A stretch of DNA of 64,000 bases from Dokdonia donghaensis DSW-1 (GTDB taxonomy: Bacteria > Bacteroidota > Bacteroidia > Flavobacteriales > Flavobacteriaceae). Shown here in pieces: positions 51,123 through 59,961 of the stretch. Each line of letters starts with the position of its first letter. The stretch's first letter is position 1. The notes under the pieces were generated by a model that had not been told where the DNA came from, ran no database searches, and worked only from the letters and a program-made list of their open reading frames with translations. The translations under genes were made by a program, and so were the position numbers. The stretch is taken from positions 1,498,501 through 1,562,500 of the forward strand of contig NZ_CP015125.1 in assembly GCF_001653755.1 (NCBI RefSeq), written 5' to 3'.

Positions 51123-52280
51123 ATGAACTCTCTGTTTCTCATACTATCTAGAAAAAGATACTTTGCACCCGCTTGGGTTTTTGCTTCACTCAATATTATG
51201 ATAGGTACTTGGGTGCTTTATATCCCGAGAGTAAAAGAAAAGCTAGGAATAGATGATGGTGAGCTAGGTGTAGCTTTATTCTGTATGGGGTTAGGAAGTC
51301 TCGTGTCACTCACGGTGGCCTCTCGAGTTATAAAGCGAGTGGGAGTAGGGGCATCTACAGTAGCAGGTATTATTATCTTCTCACTATTGTTTTTAATGCC
51401 ATTACTTGCGCCATCTTATGCACTTCTGTGTGTTTCCTTGTTTTCTGTAGGGCTATTTTCTTGTTTTACAGATATAGCAATGAATGCGCTCGTCTCAGAT
51501 ATTGAAACCGAAGATGATGTGCATATTATGAGTTCTTCTCACGGTTTCTTTTCTATAGGAGGAGCAATTGCCGCAGTGATAGGTTATTTTATAATAGACC
51601 TTGTTAAGGTGCCTGTTTATCACGGTATGGGATCTGCAATTCTGGTCATTGTCACAAATTTGTGGCTTTGTAAAAGTTATCTAACACATAGAACACCTAT
51701 AGATGACAGTCACGGGACACTTAATTTCAATTTACTCAAACCTCTGCTAGGTCTTACCATTATAGCTCTTATAATTATGGGCAGCGAAGGAGCTATTGAG
51801 CAGTGGAGTAAACTATATCTAGAAGATATTGTGCAAGTAGCTACAGAAAAAACTGCAGGAATGGGATTTTTACTTTTCTCACTGTTTATGGCGATAGGGC
51901 GTTTCTTTGGTGATGGGGTGAGTAAGCGTTTTGGGTCACTCAAAATTATCATAGGTGGTGCTCTTCTTTCGGTTGTAGGCTACCTAGCGGTACTCTCAGC
52001 TAGTACCTATGTCACTCTTGTAGGTTTTGCAATTATAGGGCTCGGCTTTTCTGTGATTATTCCTGAGTTGCTTAGACTTGCAGGGAAGGCAAAAGGAGTA
52101 AACAGCGCAGACGGTATTTCTTTTGTTGCGGGAGCTGGTTTTATAGGGTTTCTTGCGAGTCCACCATTGGTGGGGTTTTTGGCAGATTTTTCAAGTCTCA
52201 AGCTGAGCTTTACGGTGCTAGGTGGCGGAGCATTACTAGCGATGATTATTGGGATTATGCTTTCGCGAAAGCGTAATTAA
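51123..52280 (+). CDS. MFS transporter
   Basis: 385 aa with about 12 membrane helices in two halves. Loop motifs such as GDGVSKRFGSLKII near 260 resemble the MFS cytosolic signature, and KEKLGIDDGELGVALFCMGLG near 38 matches the YbjJ/FucP-like group of sugar or drug transporters (shown as KLGIDDGELGVALF). The substrate is not clear. The C-terminal LSRKRN is coded by the palindrome just before the stop codon. Confidence 0.87.
   Translation: MNSLFLILSRKRYFAPAWVFASLNIMIGTWVLYIPRVKEKLGIDDGELGVALFCMGLGSLVSLTVASRVIKRVGVGASTVAGIIIFSLLFLMPLLAPSYALLCVSLFSVGLFSCFTDIAMNALVSDIETEDDVHIMSSSHGFFSIGGAIAAVIGYFIIDLVKVPVYHGMGSAILVIVTNLWLCKSYLTHRTPIDDSHGTLNFNLLKPLLGLTIIALIIMGSEGAIEQWSKLYLEDIVQVATEKTAGMGFLLFSLFMAIGRFFGDGVSKRFGSLKIIIGGALLSVVGYLAVLSASTYVTLVGFAIIGLGFSVIIPELLRLAGKAKGVNSADGISFVAGAGFIGFLASPPLVGFLADFSSLKLSFTVLGGGALLAMIIGIMLSRKRN
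52259..52272. repeat. 14-bp palindrome copy 20 (3' end of MFS gene)
   Basis: Exact GCTTTCGCGAAAGC, read as LSRKR one codon (Asn) before the stop. Confidence 0.95.
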
Positions 52281-52356
52281 CTCCAACTATAGCTACACGT
52301 ATGTTAAGGTAAAGTAGACAGTTATTGTAAATAGTTTTAAATCTAGTAGTATTATC

Positions 52357-52364
52357 TATCTTTG
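52357..52364 (+). promoter_or_regulatory. -7 box (TATCTTTG) for queE
   Basis: It ends 6 bp before ATG 52371, which implies a nearly leaderless message. A TTTTA at 52335-52339 lies 17 bp upstream as a weak -33 element. Confidence 0.6.
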
Positions 52365-52370
52365 CACGCT

Positions 52371-53012
52371 ATGACAAAACAGGCCCTAGATTCATTACAA
52401 GCACAAATAGACCTTGGTGAGATGCTTCCGCTTATGGAGGAATTTTATACCATACAAGGAGAAGGATTCCATAAAGGAACAGCAGCTTATTTTATACGAG
52501 TAGGTGGTTGTGACGTGGGATGTCACTGGTGTGATGTGAAGGAAAGTTGGGATGCTGCAATACACCCTCCTACAAATGCAAATACCATTGCCGAAAATGC
52601 TGCAAAGTACTCAGATACTATCGTTGTGACTGGTGGTGAGCCGCTTATGTGGGATATGAACCCGCTTACCAAGAAATTAAAGTCACTTGGACTTACAACT
52701 CATATCGAGACTTCTGGTGCATACCAGCTTTCTGGTGATTGGGACTGGATATGTCTTTCTCCCAAAAAACGTATGCTACCTACGCAGTCCGTACTAGAAA
52801 AAGCAAACGAACTGAAGGTGATTATCTTTAATAAGTCAGATTTTGACTTTGCAGAGAAGCACGCGGCACAAGTAGGGGAGGACTGCATTTTGTACTTACA
52901 ACCAGAATGGTCTGTGCGTGATAAAATGGTGCCACTCATTGTAGATTATGTAATGAAAAACCCACAATGGAAGGTGAGCTTACAGACGCACAAATACTTA
53001 AATATCCCTTAG
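52371..53012 (+). CDS. queE: 7-carboxy-7-deazaguanine synthase
   Basis: 213 aa from ATG 52371 (MTKQALDSLQAQ); the TTG at 52362 lies in the promoter box and is rejected. A radical SAM enzyme in queuosine biosynthesis. The cluster motif GGCDVGCHWCDVK gives the Cx3Cx2C signature near 44-51, followed by VVTGGEPLMW. It is short, as is usual for QueE. Its queC, queD and queF partners are not nearby. Confidence 0.93.
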   Translation: MTKQALDSLQAQIDLGEMLPLMEEFYTIQGEGFHKGTAAYFIRVGGCDVGCHWCDVKESWDAAIHPPTNANTIAENAAKYSDTIVVTGGEPLMWDMNPLTKKLKSLGLTTHIETSGAYQLSGDWDWICLSPKKRMLPTQSVLEKANELKVIIFNKSDFDFAEKHAAQVGEDCILYLQPEWSVRDKMVPLIVDYVMKNPQWKVSLQTHKYLNIP

Positions 53013-53144
53013 TAGGCTTTAAGCTTAAGGCGATAGGCTATAAGCTAGTGATACTTTTATGGAGATGATAAAGTTGTTAACTCAACAGTTTCTGTACAAC
53101 TTTGTTGAAAATTTCACCATCCATTATCCAGCAACTTTATATTC

Positions 53145-53198
53145 GCTAACAGCTAACAGCTAACAGCTAACAGCTAACAGCTAACAGCTAACAGCTAA
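53145..53198. repeat. Heptamer tandem repeat (GCTAACA)7
   Basis: Seven exact GCTAACA units (53145-53193) and a partial eighth (GCTAA). It lies in the convergent queE-secDF gap. Confidence 0.95.
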
Positions 53199-53215
53199 TT
53201 TTTGCGAAAGCGCAT

Positions 53216-53250
53216 AAAAAAATCCGCTACTTCTCAGTAGCGGATTTTTT
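53216..53250. terminator. Bidirectional terminator between queE and secDF
   Basis: AAAATCCGCTAC and GTAGCGGATTTT form a stem with a 6-nt loop and T runs on both strands. A half palindrome, GCGAAAGCGC, precedes it. Confidence 0.88.
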
Positions 53251-53272
53251 ATTTATTGAGTTTCTTAGAAGC

Positions 53273-56251
53273 TTATGCTTCTACTTCTTCCTCTTCTTTT
53301 TCTTCCTTTAATCCTTTCTTCTGTACTGTGTCAAACATTACAGGAGTTGCGATAAATAGTGAAGAATATGTACCTACGATTACACCTACAATAAGTGCAA
53401 ACATTAATCCTCTAATAGATGGAGCTCCTAAGAAGAAGATCGCTAGAAGTACGATTAATGTAGTTACAGACGTATTAAGTGTACGGCTTAATGTACTGTT
53501 AAGTGCTTGGTTAATTAATTTACCAAAACCTCTAGTAGAACCGTGCTCTTTAATGTACTCACGTATACGGTCAAAAACTACCACGGTATCATTCAGAGAG
53601 TACCCAATTACGGTAAGAATAGCCGCAATAAAGTTTTGATCTACCTCCATATCAAATGGCATTATGTTTTTGAATATTGCAAATACACCTAGTACTAACA
53701 ATACATCGTGGAAAACTGCTGCTACAGCTCCAAGAGAGAATTGCCATCTACGGAAACGTAATAAGATGTATAAGAATACCACAATTAATGAACCGATTAC
53801 GGCAAAAAGTGCTCCTTTCTTAATATCATCTGCAATAGTAGGACCTACCATATAATATTCCATTTTACCTACCTGCTTATCATCTGTAGACTTTGCAAAA
53901 GCTGCATAGCTCATACCGCTAGGTAAGAATGGTGTAAGTGATGTAAATAGTTGCTGCTCAACCTGAGCATCAATATCTGTACCTGTCTCATCGATACGGT
54001 ACTTTGTAGTAATCTTTAATTGATTATCTGCTCCAAAAGTTTTTACATCTGCACTTCCAAAATCTGCAACAAGTGCATCTTCTACTTCTTGTGCATTCAT
54101 AGGTTGATCAAAACGTACTGTATACGTACGACCTCCTACAAAGTCAATACCTGCGTCAAGACCTCCTGTTAATAAAGCAGCAAGACCTCCTACGATAAGT
54201 ACTCCAGAGATAGCGTAAGCAATTTTACGTTTTCCTAAGAAGTCTACATTGTTATTTACAAATAGATTCTTAGTCATACCTGTTGCAAACTCTAGAGACT
54301 TTCCGTTTTTACCGTATCCATCTATAAATAGACGTGTGATAAAGATTGCACAGAAAAGTGATGTCGCAATACCTATCATAAGCGTAGTTGCAAATCCTTG
54401 TACCGGTCCTGTTCCAAATAAGAAAAGGATAAGTGCCGTTAAGAACGTCGTAATGTTTGCATCAAGAATAGATGAAAGTGCGTTGTTAAAACCGTCTTTA
54501 ATAGCATCTTTTTGAGACTTTCCTTTGCGTATCTCTTCTTTAATACGCTCAAAGATAAGTACGTTTGCATCTACAGACATACCTATAGTAAGTACGATAC
54601 CCGCAATACCAGGAAGTGTAAGTACAGCTCCAAGACCTGCAAGTACTCCAAAGATGAAAATGATGTTTACTACAAGTGCGATATCTGCAAATCCTCCGGC
54701 TTTACCGTAGTAAAATACCATCCAGATAAGTACTAGTGAAAGTGCGATTAAGAATGATAAGATACCAGAGTTAATAGCCTCTTGACCTAATGATGGTCCT
54801 ATTTCTTCTGCTTGAATAATCTTAGCAGATGCAGGAAGTTTACCTGCGTTTAATACTGTTGCAAGATCTTGTGCGCTTGCTACTGTAAAGTTCCCAGAGA
54901 TCTCTGTGCTACCTCCTTTAATCTCTTGACGAGCTGTTGCTGCAGAGTATACATTACCATCTAGTGCAATGGCAATAGCATTTCCTTTTTGAGCAACCTC
55001 ACGAGTAAGTTTTGCCCACTGGTTAACCCCTTGTCCTTCAAAATCAAGACCTACAGATGGTTGTTGTGTTTGAGTAAATTGCTGGCGTGAGTCGTTTACA
55101 ACGTCACCATCCATATATGGTGCTCCCTGTCTGTTAGACTCAAGTGCATAAAGTCCTACGATGTCTGCACCTTCTTCTGGCACACCCCAAGCAAACTTTG
55201 CATAACGTAAAGATGCTGGACGCTGCTTGATAACTGCTGGGTTTCTTAAGTAAGAGTTTATTGTTGCTGTATCTTTTACAGCCGCAAATCCTACAGTAGG
55301 TACTTGACTAAACTGTACAGCTTGCTGGTTAGGACTAAAGATTTTAAATAGTGGTCCAAAATCTTGCTCCTCTTCTTCTTCATCTACATCTTTAAGTAGG
55401 TCAGATACATTATCATCTAGTGTGCTGTCTTGAGCAACAGCTGCTTCTTTTTTCTCAGATGCAGCAACAAGAGTTCTTAATGTTTCATTTGCTCCTACAA
55501 GATAGTTAAGTGCTTCACCAGCATAGTGAGTTGTGTAAAACTCAAGTTGTGCTGTCTTTTCAAGAAGACCTCTCACACGGTCAATATCCTTTGCTCCTGG
55601 AAGCTCAACAAGTATACGCCCGTTATCTCCTAGAGACTGTATGTTAGGTTGTGTAACTCCAAACTTATCAATACGATTACGTAACGTTTCAAAAGCAGAG
55701 CCTATAGTTTCTTTAATTTCACCTTCAAGAACTGTAGCAACTTCAGAGTTGCTCATTCCTGTGTTTACTTTGTCCTCTAGAACAACATTTGCAAAGATGT
55801 CTGGAGAAGCTAGTTGCCCACCCTGCTTTTCAAATTCTGTTACAAAATCTTCAAAGTAAGTGTTTTGGCTATCTTTTTGCGCCTCATCTGTAGCATCTAG
55901 TGCTGCGATAAAAGCTGGGTCTGTACTGTTGTTAGAAAGACCACCTAAGATATCACGTATAGATATCTGAAGTATCACGTTGATACCTCCTTTAAGATCC
56001 AGACCTTTATTAAGTTCTTTCTCTTTTGCATCATTATAAGTGATGCCAGCAAAGATAGGATTTGCTCCTATGCTGTCTAAGTACGTGCGCTCTATGCGAT
56101 CTTGTGCATCTGCATCTGTAGGCGCTTGTGCAACGGCATATGCCTTTGCTTCGTCTTCTGTTTTGTTTGTTAAATACGTAAATGATAGTTGGTATAAACA
56201 TACCAGACCAAAAATTAACGCAAAAACTCTAATGAGTCCTTTGTTTTGCAT
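53273..56251 (-). CDS. secDF: SecDF fused protein translocase accessory subunit
   Basis: 992 aa from ATG 56251 (MQNKGLIRVFALIFG); a longer frame to 56383 adds residues without membrane character and is rejected. SecD part: N-terminal helix, DLKGGINVILQ, P1 domain and GPSLGQEAINSG, GMSVDANVLIFERIKEEIRK near 600 (20 residues). SecF part from ~660: GIDFVGGRTYTVRF and GYSLNDTVVVFDRIRE. About 12 helices. It uses proton motive force to pull preproteins through SecYEG. The fusion is usual in Bacteroidetes. Confidence 0.96.
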   Translation of the reverse strand: MQNKGLIRVFALIFGLVCLYQLSFTYLTNKTEDEAKAYAVAQAPTDADAQDRIERTYLDSIGANPIFAGITYNDAKEKELNKGLDLKGGINVILQISIRDILGGLSNNSTDPAFIAALDATDEAQKDSQNTYFEDFVTEFEKQGGQLASPDIFANVVLEDKVNTGMSNSEVATVLEGEIKETIGSAFETLRNRIDKFGVTQPNIQSLGDNGRILVELPGAKDIDRVRGLLEKTAQLEFYTTHYAGEALNYLVGANETLRTLVAASEKKEAAVAQDSTLDDNVSDLLKDVDEEEEEQDFGPLFKIFSPNQQAVQFSQVPTVGFAAVKDTATINSYLRNPAVIKQRPASLRYAKFAWGVPEEGADIVGLYALESNRQGAPYMDGDVVNDSRQQFTQTQQPSVGLDFEGQGVNQWAKLTREVAQKGNAIAIALDGNVYSAATARQEIKGGSTEISGNFTVASAQDLATVLNAGKLPASAKIIQAEEIGPSLGQEAINSGILSFLIALSLVLIWMVFYYGKAGGFADIALVVNIIFIFGVLAGLGAVLTLPGIAGIVLTIGMSVDANVLIFERIKEEIRKGKSQKDAIKDGFNNALSSILDANITTFLTALILFLFGTGPVQGFATTLMIGIATSLFCAIFITRLFIDGYGKNGKSLEFATGMTKNLFVNNNVDFLGKRKIAYAISGVLIVGGLAALLTGGLDAGIDFVGGRTYTVRFDQPMNAQEVEDALVADFGSADVKTFGADNQLKITTKYRIDETGTDIDAQVEQQLFTSLTPFLPSGMSYAAFAKSTDDKQVGKMEYYMVGPTIADDIKKGALFAVIGSLIVVFLYILLRFRRWQFSLGAVAAVFHDVLLVLGVFAIFKNIMPFDMEVDQNFIAAILTVIGYSLNDTVVVFDRIREYIKEHGSTRGFGKLINQALNSTLSRTLNTSVTTLIVLLAIFFLGAPSIRGLMFALIVGVIVGTYSSLFIATPVMFDTVQKKGLKEEKEEEEVEA

Positions 56252-56414
56252 TTTACTTTGTTTGAGTTCAGAAAAGGTGGCTTTACTGTAAACCAAAATC
56301 TCTGAAGGTTGATAAATAATTAATTGATAATAATTGCCACTTCTGGGTATTGAAGCAGCGTTGTGGATATTACAACTAGCCACTGGCTAGACTGTATATA
56401 TCTAGGTGAAGTTG

Positions 56415-57029
56415 TTAAGAAATAGGTCCAGCACGTACTTGTGGTATGCGGTACTGGATATTTTTTAATGCGATAGCATTGTACCTATAAAGTGTATAGG
56501 TTGTGTGTGTATTACTATTTTCTTCTCTTGCTTGCTGGTTATTAAAAGCAGCATAGGTGTCAAAGCTTGTAGCACGTGTAGTCTCAGACTTAGGCTCAAC
56601 AATATGACCAGCTGGTCCATCAAAATCGCTAGTATTCTGAATTTTATAGATGTCCAGCTCGTAGTACTCTGCAGGAGCCTCACCAGTAGGGTAGTCGTCA
56701 GAAGTAGTTGTATAAGCTTGACTACTATTTTCTTTGCTAAATATTTTTTGGATCTCAGATACGTCTAGATCACTGTAGTAACTGAGTTTGAGCGTTCCAT
56801 CTGCAAGCTCTTCAACTTTGATATTACTTACGTCTACATTTTCTAGTTTGCTCTTTACAAGTGCAATGGCATCTTGAGTGTTATGCACACTGTTTTGAGA
56901 AGTAGTAAATTTTATGAGAATCTCCTGGTTAGGTACAGCATTTTGCTCCAAGCTTATTCCTAAAATAGCTAGGGCAATAATAAATGTGTATAAGTACCAC
57001 TTGTTTCTCACAAATTGATGTTTATTCAT
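56415..57029 (-). CDS. Hypothetical single-pass membrane protein upstream of secDF
   Basis: 204 aa. A helix at about 11-30 anchors the N-terminus; the rest should be periplasmic. Residues ~35-95 (TQDAIALVKSKLENVDVSN, IKVEELADGTLKLSYYS) have an alpha-beta pattern a little like a SecD P1-type or ferredoxin-like domain; the C-terminal half is polar with no known motif. The same strand order as secDF, 31 bp before its rejected long frame, suggests co-expression. No family is recognised. Confidence 0.6.
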   Translation of the reverse strand: MNKHQFVRNKWYLYTFIIALAILGISLEQNAVPNQEILIKFTTSQNSVHNTQDAIALVKSKLENVDVSNIKVEELADGTLKLSYYSDLDVSEIQKIFSKENSSQAYTTTSDDYPTGEAPAEYYELDIYKIQNTSDFDGPAGHIVEPKSETTRATSFDTYAAFNNQQAREENSNTHTTYTLYRYNAIALKNIQYRIPQVRAGPIS

Positions 57030-57139
57030 CAGGAGACAAATATAATATTCTCAGGTTAAGTACCCAATGTTTTAAAGACTACTTATTAGCATATTTAAAG
57101 GGGGTGTAACGTGTTATTTTGTTAGTTTTTAAGTATTCC

Positions 57140-57153
57140 GCTTTCGCGAAAGC
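57140..57153. repeat. 14-bp palindrome copy 21 (hypothetical-mdh gap)
   Basis: Exact GCTTTCGCGAAAGC in the gap downstream of mdh. Confidence 0.95.
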
Positions 57154-57155
57154 GT

Positions 57156-57190
57156 AAAAAAAACCTGCTACATTTAAGTAACAGGCTCTT
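57156..57190 (-). terminator. Possible weak terminator after mdh
   Basis: AACCTGCTAC and GTAACAGG pair imperfectly, with T-rich sequence on the minus strand. Confidence 0.45.
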
Positions 57191-57213
57191 TATATAGAGT
57201 TATGTAGGCTGTA

Positions 57214-58140
57214 TTATAGCTCTAATAATCCGTTAGTTTTCTTAACGCCTTCTGCACTTTCTGCAAGGTGTGCTTTTTCTGCATCGTCAAGGTTGATCTC
57301 TACTATTTTTTCGATTCCGTTTTTACCTAGTACTACTGGCACACCGATACAAAGATCAGAAAGACCGTACTCACCATCTAGTAGTGTAGAACAAGGGAAT
57401 ATTTTCTTTTGGTCACAAGCAATAGCCTGTACAAGACCTGATACTGCTGCTCCTGGTGCGTACCAAGCAGAAGTTCCGAGAAGTTTAGTAAGTGTTGCTC
57501 CACCTACTTTGGTATCTTCTTTTACTTGAGTAAGACGATCGTCAGAAATAAATTCTGATACTGGTACACTGTTACGAGTTGCAAGACGTGTAAGTGGTAC
57601 CATTCCTTTATCTGAGTGTCCACCTATTACCATACCATCTACATCTGAGATAGGAGCTTCTAGAGCTTCTGCAAGACGGTACTTAAAACGTGCACTATCA
57701 AGAGCACCACCCATACCGATGATACGGTTTTTAGGAAGTCCAGTTACTTTATGAGCTAGGTAAGTCATTGTATCCATAGGATTAGATACTACGATAAGGA
57801 TCACGTTAGGAGACTCCTTTACAAGACTTGCGGCAACACTTTTTACGATACCTGCGTTAATACCTATAAGTTCTTCACGAGTCATACCTGGCTTACGAGG
57901 TATACCAGAAGTAATTACCGCGATATCACTACCAGCAGTTTTTGAGTAATCACCAGTAGTACCTGTGATTTTTGTATCAAAACCGTTTAAAGAAGCAGTT
58001 TGCATTAAATCCATTGCTTTACCTTCGGCAAAACCTTCTTTAATGTCTACTAATACTACTTCACTAGCAAAATCTTTTATTGCGATATATTCTGCACAGC
58101 TGGCACCTACGGCTCCAGCACCTACTACGGTAACTTTCAT
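57214..58140 (-). CDS. mdh: Malate dehydrogenase
   Basis: A 308-aa LDH/MDH-type enzyme of the TCA cycle. NAD motif VVGAGAVGASCAEYIA near 4-19, the Asp that selects NAD in VLVDIKEG, catalytic Arg region in ITSGIPRKPGMTREE, the second Arg in GGALDSARFKYRLAEAL and the catalytic His in GGHSDKGMVPL. The Arg of the TSGIPRKPGM loop marks malate over lactate. This is the LDH-like MDH class. Confidence 0.96.
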   Translation of the reverse strand: MKVTVVGAGAVGASCAEYIAIKDFASEVVLVDIKEGFAEGKAMDLMQTASLNGFDTKITGTTGDYSKTAGSDIAVITSGIPRKPGMTREELIGINAGIVKSVAASLVKESPNVILIVVSNPMDTMTYLAHKVTGLPKNRIIGMGGALDSARFKYRLAEALEAPISDVDGMVIGGHSDKGMVPLTRLATRNSVPVSEFISDDRLTQVKEDTKVGGATLTKLLGTSAWYAPGAAVSGLVQAIACDQKKIFPCSTLLDGEYGLSDLCIGVPVVLGKNGIEKIVEINLDDAEKAHLAESAEGVKKTNGLLEL

Positions 58141-58823
58141 TGGATATAATTTTTAATATTTATGTTGATTTATAAAGCTTTTCACGGCTGCTACGAAAAT
58201 ACGATATATCCCTCTTTTTATGTAATCTATCTTGATAAAACTGTCTTAAGAGAATTCAAAAAAAAATCCCTGTCGCTACAAGTAGTGACAGGGATATAAC
58301 AAGCCTGAATTCACAATCCAAATGAATCAAAATATTATGTTGCTTGTTTTTTAAACCATTTCAAATACCCAACTTAGAATAGTTTAATAATCAACGTATG
58401 ATTACGCTGATGTAAATGTACTGCGACTTAAAAAAAAGGATTGTTTGTTAAACGTAAATTTAGTTAGATGCACAGATATGTGTATTTAATCTGTAATTAT
58501 TGCTTTTTATCGATTTTAAATTTATTTTCACTCGATAAAGTGCATTCTGTGTAAGAAAAGAATTTGCAAAAAAAATCCCCACTATTAAGATAGCAAGGAT
58601 TTAAGTATGACTAAATTCTTTAAAATTAAACCCCTACATCTAATTATAAGAAAATAGCGAAAAGTGTCAAACACTCATCATATACTACTGCAATTTAAAT
58701 ATTATTTGAACCTTTAAATTACGAGCCGATAAAACATCAATCAGATTGTTTAAAACTACACTTTGTCGATTATAACTTACTTTTTATCGATATTAGTTGA
58801 ATAAGATGAGAGCTTTAAGATAG
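58141..58823. other. 683-bp intergenic region with two related hairpin blocks
   Basis: No gene is visible. Two blocks, starting about 58258 and 58567, each open with an A run and an AATCCC hairpin, contain GATTGTTT and end with CTTTTTATCGAT. They look like diverged duplicates. The first hairpin is a strong minus-strand terminator (listed separately). Confidence 0.5.
58258..58295 (-). terminator. Terminator in the mdh upstream gap
   Basis: ATCCCTGTCGCTAC and GTAGTGACAGGGAT form a 14-bp stem (one G-T wobble) with a 2-nt loop; T run on the minus strand. It probably ends the DUF6588-like transcript. Confidence 0.8.
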
Positions 58824-59828
58824 TTACAACCTGTACATAACTGCTAGGTTAGAATTTGTAAATCTCCCTACCGTTAAGATGTGAGATAAGCTCCATTTTG
58901 AGAAATGATAGCTCACCCCAATCTCACCTCTTATAGCGGTTTTTTGCGTATCAATTTTTTCTACTAGCTGATTTAAAATTGATAAAAACTGACTTTCTTG
59001 ACCATTGAGTGAAAAATCATAATCGCTCACTGTTATTCCCAGATTACCCATAAACTCAAATTGCTTAAGTTTCTTAGAAGTTATAAGTTGAAAAAGCATC
59101 GAATTTGAAGCTATTTCCATACCGTCTACTTCTAGAAGCGTAGTTGTCTCTGTGTCATCTGGATTATCTATAGTAAAGGCATCTAATTTGATGCTTAGGT
59201 CAAACCGAGCGTATGAAGCAGCGATAGCATACTGCAGTGATTCTGGATTTTCTTCTTTAGAGCTGTATTGATTGAGGTTATGTTTAAGGCCTATACCATA
59301 AATATTATATGCCGCATCTTCAATGGGTATTCTAGGGGAATAACGTAAGGTAACCTCTGTCTTTTTCCACAAGCCTACAGAGGCCTGTAGAAAGGGGTGA
59401 AAAAGCACACTTTGTTGTACGCCTTCAAAAGCTTGTAATTCATTAGGTTCATCGCCTATGGTAAAATCAAAAAAGGTTGAAGTCTCACCACCTAATGCAC
59501 TCGGTATGATAGCGCTGCTCGAACCATTACGAATGATAAAATTATTGAAATCTGAATTTGAGACTTCAAAACTACGCTTACTACTGGGCGTAAATAGCGT
59601 GTTAAAGTGCAAAGAAATTTTGGTTTCGAATAATCCTAATGAGTGGGCATTATCTACCCAAGCTGCAGAAGATTGAAATGAGCTTGCCTCTGCACCGGGT
59701 GTAATAAAACCTTCAGAAATAAAAACTAGGTCTTGTACAGTGTTTTCTACATCTTCAAAAACAGATTGGGCTTGAAGCGAAGTGCAAATAATTAAAATGA
59801 TAATACAAAGGCGTAGTTTTAGATTCAT
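58824..59828 (-). CDS. DUF6588-like exported protein
   Basis: 334 aa with signal peptide (about 1-20, ending LQAQ). The mature protein is beta-rich with SLGLFETKISLHFNTLF and later GLKHNLNQYS and IRGEIGVSYHFSKWSLSHIL. It resembles flavobacterial DUF6588 proteins, which are outer-membrane-barrel-like proteins of unknown function. A weak -7 match only is seen upstream. Confidence 0.7.
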   Translation of the reverse strand: MNLKLRLCIIILIICTSLQAQSVFEDVENTVQDLVFISEGFITPGAEASSFQSSAAWVDNAHSLGLFETKISLHFNTLFTPSSKRSFEVSNSDFNNFIIRNGSSSAIIPSALGGETSTFFDFTIGDEPNELQAFEGVQQSVLFHPFLQASVGLWKKTEVTLRYSPRIPIEDAAYNIYGIGLKHNLNQYSSKEENPESLQYAIAASYARFDLSIKLDAFTIDNPDDTETTTLLEVDGMEIASNSMLFQLITSKKLKQFEFMGNLGITVSDYDFSLNGQESQFLSILNQLVEKIDTQKTAIRGEIGVSYHFSKWSLSHILTVGRFTNSNLAVMYRL

Positions 59829-59907
59829 AATCTTATAGGTTTCAGTACGAGTATGGGAAAATACTATTTATCAAACTATTAGAGAATTGGTAATGCTATT
59901 TAAAATA

Positions 59908-59940
59908 AAAAAAGGCTCTAAACCTAAGTTTAGAGCCTTT
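59908..59940 (-). terminator. Terminator after gyrB
   Basis: AAAGGCTCTAAAC and GTTTAGAGCCTTT form a 13-bp stem with a 4-nt loop; a T run follows on the minus strand. Confidence 0.9.
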
Positions 59941-59961
59941 TACGTATATAATTAAGAGTGT

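Noticed and set aside
53145..53198. CRISPR array
   Set aside because: The repeats are 7-bp tandem units without spacers; no cas genes are present.
53201..53212. Half palindrome TTTTGCGAAAGC as a 23rd copy
   Set aside because: The left arm lacks GCTTTC, so it is not counted as a full copy.
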